Below, in pieces: positions 1 to 24,473 of a stretch of DNA of 24,473 bases. The stretch comes from Halocaridina rubra (taxonomy: Eukaryota > Arthropoda > Malacostraca > Decapoda > Atyidae), in assembly GCA_037179515.1 (NCBI GenBank), contig JAXCGZ010004393.1, forward strand, positions 27,501 through 51,973, read 5' to 3'. The translations under genes and the position numbers were made by a program. Every line of letters begins with the position of its first letter. Positions within the stretch are counted from its first letter, which is position 1. The notes beneath the pieces were generated by a model. The model was given only the letters and a program-made list of their open reading frames with translations. It was not told where the DNA came from and ran no database searches.

Positions 1-16
1 ATATATATTTTATATA

Positions 17-73
<57 letters not shown>
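1..73. repeat. (TA)n microsatellite at the left edge
   Basis: TA dinucleotides with two short T-rich interruptions; it begins before the window. Confidence 0.95.
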
Positions 74-74
<1 letters not shown>

Positions 75-240
75 CCCCTTAGAGGGGGCTCAAGAATTGT
101 GTTGTAAAAGTCGACTAAATGGGGCAGAGCGAGGGGACAGGATATCCCCTCCTCTGTATTTACTTCCCACAAAAAGTCAAAGTATTTTCTTTGACACAGC
201 CATCCCCCTTATAAGGGGGAATATGGCTCTGGTATATAGA
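73..240 (+). repeat. Dispersed repeat family A, copy 1
   Basis: Shares with 5061-5213 and 22988-23146 the blocks AAAGTCGACTAAATGG, a CCCCTCYTCTGTATTT block, TTTGACWCAGCCAYCCCC, TTATAAGGGG and a common end GGCTCTGGTATATAGA. No coding capacity. After this end come GATG repeats and then a long (TA)n tract. Confidence 0.8.
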
Positions 241-249
241 TGGATGGAT

Positions 250-363
<114 letters not shown>

Positions 364-378
364 TTACACACACACACA

Positions 379-1018
<640 letters not shown>

Positions 1019-1480
1019 AATATTAATCATATTCTCTACACTACAGGCAAGGGCTAAAGCATGCAAGGTGATAATAGATATGCGAAAATACTTAATTTAT
1101 TTAGATGCTACTAAGTTCCTCTAGGCCTCAGTGCCCCCGTCCCCTTAGCATTATGCCCTCTGTATAGGCACCCACAATACTCTGTGTCCCCTCGCTAGTT
1201 GTTTGACCCTTTTTATCACCTCAGGTCATTCAAACATACAAAGAGGTAGTGGGCATAGTTCTTGGTCATGCCTCCACCAATAAGCTTCCAGAGAAGGGGG
1301 AACACCCCCATAACCTATGGTGTGGGGGCACCTAAAGAATGCCAGTTTTCCCTGCCAATTTTGGGCGTGGTCTCAGAGAACAGAGAGAGCCACGTGAGAC
1401 TTCTAGCTTATACATGGGGCACTCATGGGCGTGATATATGCATCACTAGGAGTCGTTATCATTACTTGAACCATATATAT
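1019..1480. other. Unclassified GC-richer island with a 119-codon open frame
   Basis: From about 1110 to 1460 the base composition is clearly richer in G and C than the surroundings. A plus-strand open frame at 1262-1621 crosses it, but its second half runs through (AAT)n and codes a poly-Asn stretch, and I recognise no domain. It may be an old transposon fragment or a gene remnant. Confidence 0.35.
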
Positions 1481-1512
1481 AATAATAATAAAAAAAATAA
1501 TAATAATAATAA
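1481..1512. repeat. (AAT)n microsatellite
   Basis: Imperfect trinucleotide run, the source of the poly-Asn in the overlapping open frame. Confidence 0.85.
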
Positions 1513-5060
<3,548 letters not shown>

Positions 5061-5213
5061 CTCTGTGTTCCCCTGCATTTCGTAAAAGTCAACTAAATGG
5101 AGTGAAGGAGACTGGGAATCTTCTCTTTTGTATTTCCTCGAGAAAAGAGTCAAGTTTTTGCTTTGACTAAGCCACCTCCCTCATAAAGGGGATTACGGCT
5201 TTTTTATATAGAT
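5061..5213 (+). repeat. Dispersed repeat family A, copy 2 (diverged)
   Basis: Same order of blocks as copy 1 with substitutions: AAAGTCAACTAAATGG, TTTGACTAAGCCACC, CATAAAGGGG and the end TTTTTTATATAGA. No microsatellite follows here. Confidence 0.75.
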
Positions 5214-6239
5214 TGCATAGAGAATATTACTACATGTTATAACTATGCTTTGTAACAACCATAAAGATATTCTTCAAAGTCATTTCATAAACATCTCCCT
5301 GGATACCATAACAAGCATACAGTATAATATATTGTACTGTCTTTTTTTAGTAATAATTGCACAGTTGTACATAAAATTTCAAAAAACAAAAAACTAATTA
5401 TCAGTACGTAACAAGTATTAACAATTATAATTTGTGAATTATACCTGAAGAAAACTTGCTTTAAGGTCCTAGTTCACAAAAATACTTACAATGTCCACAA
5501 GGTACAGATTTTGAAATATAAAACTTTTAATAATTAATTAATCAATTAAATAATTGATGCAAACAGACTTAACTTAAAAATATAATACTGTACTGTTATC
5601 CACGACAATTACATGCTCCTTAAATGCTCAAAAGTTGCGTATGAAACATCGTGTACACAAGATTTACAGAAAGTTATATCAATAACATGGTTTGATCTTC
5701 CTTGGTCACTCAGGTACTAACTTATAAGACATCTTGTTGAGAATTTTGTAATAAGCATCAACATATACCTATCTTGAAAACTATGCTTTCTTCAAACAGT
5801 TTATATAGACATTTTCATTTTACACATTTGAAGTCAACTAGCAACACATTAAACAGATCTGAAATAGTTGTCTAGTGAACTTAGTAAGCTTTTATTATTG
5901 GATCTAGTTTTCACATACATATGAATACGAGCTAGGAGAGGTACGGAAGGAATTGCAAAACTACCACATCGCCATGCCCGATCGAATAACTTTTGACTGT
6001 TCATAATCTCTCTTCCCCTAAAAATATTCATATTTTCTCTTATAGTGAATTAACTACCCAAGCCAACTCATCGCAATGCCCTAAAACATAATAACATTAC
6101 ATAACATTATTTTCTGAATACGTCTTTAATGGCACCTCATGTAAGGATGACGAAATAACCATTATTATACGTCATGAACTCAAGAAATAATTACTGCATC
6201 TCTAATGAGTATATTACAATTAAAAATGCAAGACACTTC
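5214..6239. other. AT-rich stretch with one protein-like 60-codon frame
   Basis: Mostly featureless. The minus-strand frame 6031-5849 has more balanced composition, for example FDRAWRCGSFAIPSVP and LLARIHMYVKTRSNN, with GC content above its flanks. I cannot assign it; it could be a fragment of a dispersed repeat. Confidence 0.35.
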
Positions 6240-7070
6240 TGGCTTGTTATGGATATTTAATATCCAATTCTCCATTAAATATTTGAATATAGAAGCAGCA
6301 GTTGAGTTGTTATAATTGAATATAAATTATCCAAACTATCGTAATGTTTGGATACGAGACATATATCGCATTTATAATGTCTGGATATAAAATTTATTTT
6401 AATTGAATGTTTGGATATGAGAGACAAATATCAATTACAATGCTTGCATATAAAAAATGAATTTAATCACAATGTTGGGATATGAGAGTCCAGTCTTAAT
6501 TAAAATGCTTGTATATGAGACAAATATTCGAAGAGTCTTGAAAAGTGCAAGACCAGTGTCAGCAGGATATTTGGATATATAATATCCAATCCAACATACT
6601 TTATGAATATACAGGAGATAGGTATTCATATTCAACCCTCTAATCAGCAGAATATTTGGATATGAAGTATACAAGTCACCATGCTTCCTGTTTGAAATAT
6701 TAACTTTTTCTTAAAAGTTGGATATGCAACTTCCAAGTAAGCATAATTGTTGGATATGTAACATGCATATTATTAAACTTTTGGATATGTAAAGTCAAGT
6801 CAGGATATCACTTGGATATATAAATGTACAATTTATCATAACATCTGAATATGTAACATCCAAATAATGTTGTATATCCAAATACTAGGATATACGACAT
6901 GAACATTATTACTCTGAGATACAAAACAACCAAGTCAAAATGACATTCAGATAAATCATGCAAATTCTATCCTAAGTTGCGGATATGTAACATCCAAGTC
7001 ACCGTAATAATGTATTTGGATATGTAACATATAACCATTATAAAAATTGAATACGTAATATCCAAGTAGA
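6240..7070. repeat. Degenerate satellite built on TTGGATATGTAACATCCAAG
   Basis: More than a dozen copies of GGATATG or close variants at spacings of roughly 30-65 bp, many followed by the inverse ATATCCAA, so single units are themselves partial palindromes. Open frames crossing it repeat YPNI-like peptides and are not genes. Confidence 0.7.
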
Positions 7071-7162
7071 TGAACCATAAATACTATGGTCTCACATATA
7101 CAGTGGAATAGCCTAAAAAGATATTAACATATAACTGGTTCTAGGACAAATACTTCCAACAA

Positions 7163-7327
7163 AACTGCCCCCGAGACATCTGCCTCTTTGGAACTGCCCA
7201 CAAAGGACAACTGATCTGTATATATGTTTTTATTATTGAACTATTCTGCATATTGGAGAATCAATGGGCCTGTTGCTCAGAGGCAATTGTTCTATGGGGC
7301 AATTGTCCTGGAGGGCAATTCTCCCGA
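7163..7327. mobile_element. Foldback element with arms made of about 17-bp sub-repeats
   Basis: The right arm (7269-7327) holds three tandem GGCAATTGTYCT-type units. The left arm (7163-7214) holds the inverse pattern (ACTGCCC and GGACAACTG). The arms pair with roughly 70% identity by eye around a 55-bp AT-rich loop. No transposase seen, as expected for a MITE. Confidence 0.55.
7229..7234 (-). terminator. Candidate poly(A) signal AATAAA
   Basis: Minus-strand AATAAA about 865 nt after the MMP stop. It lies in the loop of an inverted-repeat element, so it may belong to the element. Such hexamers are frequent by chance in DNA this rich in A and T. Confidence 0.2.
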
Positions 7328-7329
7328 TA

Positions 7330-8098
7330 CCCAAATAATTATATTAAATAACAAGGTTACCTTTTCATTACATTATTCTTCAAATTTTTAACTTCATACC
7401 TTAAAAAAAATATTCTCCAATGAATAATACCCTCTCTTAATTGTAGTTATGAAACAAAAATCACAGATAGGTGAGAAACGTCATTTAAAACACAAACTGT
7501 CAATGAAAAAATGAGAAAGGAGAAAATATAAAGAGAAAAGACAATCTTAAAGAAGAGATATAAATAACAAAATAAATGAGGTGATTTGACTTTTAAGATG
7601 AGTGAATAGCATCCAAAATAATAAAAAAATAATGTGCCAAGGAACTGCAGTGTAAAGTCAGGACAAATATATAATTCCAGTTCAACAACTACTTTGGAGA
7701 CTATTATCACCAATATTCAGCGTATGATACAAGAACTACGGTAAATGTTCTTTGTAAATGATCATAAATTTATATTCACAATAGTGTAGACCAAAACCAT
7801 TAACATTCATCTGTATTGTCTATCAAAGTCTAATTTAAGGTGTTATGGGTAACCATGCATTAATATCCATATACTGGCATAATTGTACTCTGCAGCTTGA
7901 TTATCTTGAAAGTTTTTCATATAAAGATTTAACCTAGAAAAACAGATGTCAGTTTAGTATTCCACATCTACAGAAAGATGCAGACATATATGTAACAACA
8001 ACCTTTTTTGTGAGAAAAAAGAAGTTGGATTACCCCCTATGACAGAATTGCTTTAGGTGTTGATGTAAGTTCAGCAGTTGTGTTCCCAGATTTGAGCC
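7330..8098 (-). other. Probable 3' UTR and downstream region of the MMP gene
   Basis: AT-rich sequence without coding potential directly after the stop codon. The open frame at 7447-7713 on the minus strand is hydrophobic and low in complexity and I do not believe it. The first minus-strand AATAAA I found below the stop is near 7229-7234, inside the foldback element; where the transcript ends cannot be settled by eye. Confidence 0.4.
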
Positions 8099-23946
<15,848 letters not shown>

Positions 23947-24061
23947 CTGCAAGAAGAGGAAAAAAACATATAATTAATAGAATACAGAATGAACATTATA
24001 ATTTGAGTTTAGTAATATGCTTAAAGCACCGTTTTATGCGTTACAATTAGTCCTAATTCGA

Positions 24062-24195
24062 ATGGGAGTGGGCACAGTGACGTTGGAACTGGGGGATTAT
24101 GGTTGGTTCCCCTTCCTAACGCCCCGTGGTGGGATCGAACTCGCGTTAGTGACCTCCCAACTCGCGCGATGTACCAATGAGCTATCGCGGCTCCC
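24062..24195 (-). mobile_element. tRNA-derived SINE, second family
   Basis: On the minus strand the head GGGAGCCGCGATAGCTCATT carries the A box TAGCTCATTGG and the B box GAGTTCGATCCC. A body with GGGGCGTTAGGAAGGG follows. It lies just upstream of MMP exon 1 in sense orientation. I could not define target duplications, and the 3' limit is approximate. Confidence 0.78.
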
Positions 24196-24473
24196 AGCTT
24201 GGTAATGTGACGACATATAATACTTTACTTGGTATCATTAAAAACATTGTTACGAATATTAATTTTTTCTAGATAAAATTTTTTTGACAATTCGCTGGAC
24301 AGAGATTCTTGATCAGGGATAAAAAGAAAATTAAAAAACCCCTATCATAGGTGACGTGTAATAGTATATGTAAACAGTGTTATCATTATTACACACACAC
24401 ACATATATACATACACAAACACACACATACACAGGTAGTTAATGCTAACTCAATCCATAGTTTTAAGGGACAA
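24196..24473. repeat. AT-rich flank and (CA)n at the right edge
   Basis: A (CA)n-type imperfect microsatellite spans about 24391-24434. No further MMP exon is visible between 23947 and the window end. Confidence 0.7.

Noticed and set aside
24062..24205. 62-codon frame on the plus strand
   Set aside because: Antisense translation of a tRNA-derived SINE.

Overview
The window is eukaryotic nuclear DNA. AT-rich non-coding sequence dominates, with long (TA)n tracts (together about 1.1 kb), a (GA)n tract, minisatellites, tRNA-derived SINEs and foldback (MITE-like) elements. The only gene I can support is split into 12 coding segments on the minus strand, joined by GT-AG introns. The gene's character (furin site and GPI-type tail, as in Drosophila Mmp2), AGGTTA-rich repeats resembling the arthropod telomere unit, and the (TA)n load suggest a malacostracan, probably decapod, crustacean. 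That taxonomic call is inference.

The gene is a matrix metalloproteinase and occupies 23946 down to 8099. Its 5' part (signal peptide and start of the propeptide) lies beyond the right edge. The 12 segments give 1614 nt, or 537 residues plus a stop, with every intron phase agreeing. Domain order is: propeptide with cysteine switch (PRCGVKD), furin site RKKR, catalytic domain with [11 protein letters not shown] and an ALM Met-turn, proline/threonine-rich hinge, four-bladed hemopexin domain closed by Cys 258 and Cys 451, an acidic stem, and a hydrophobic C-terminus typical of a GPI-anchor signal. This is the layout of a furin-activated, GPI-anchored, Mmp2-like MMP.

Layout from left to right: 1-7200 is intergenic or distal 3' flank with (TA)n, (GA)n, a hAT-like element remnant, two copies of a dispersed repeat and a degenerate satellite. 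A foldback element lies at 7163-7327. Positions 7330-8098 are the likely 3' UTR. The last coding exon is at 8099-8259. A 6.5 kb final intron (8260-14724) holds a 412-bp (TA)n tract, a SINE remnant, a 64-bp minisatellite, a hAT-like MITE with an 8-bp target duplication and a near-perfect 275-bp palindromic element. Positions 14725-19946 carry the densely spaced exons 11 to 4. Positions 19947-24473 carry exons 3 to 1, a roughly 40-bp minisatellite rich in ATGCAAAT octamers, a SINE with a 17-bp target duplication and a second SINE.

The most unusual structure is at exon-intron edges. The exon 5 acceptor and zinc-site coding sequence is partly duplicated in the preceding intron. The exon 6 donor is one unit of a 42-bp minisatellite that repeats the donor sequence. 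The exon 6 acceptor sits about 31 nt from a 320-bp (TA)n tract. The exon 11 donor is followed at once by an in-frame stop that could make an unanchored isoform. I found no rRNA, functional tRNA, CRISPR, operon or viral gene.
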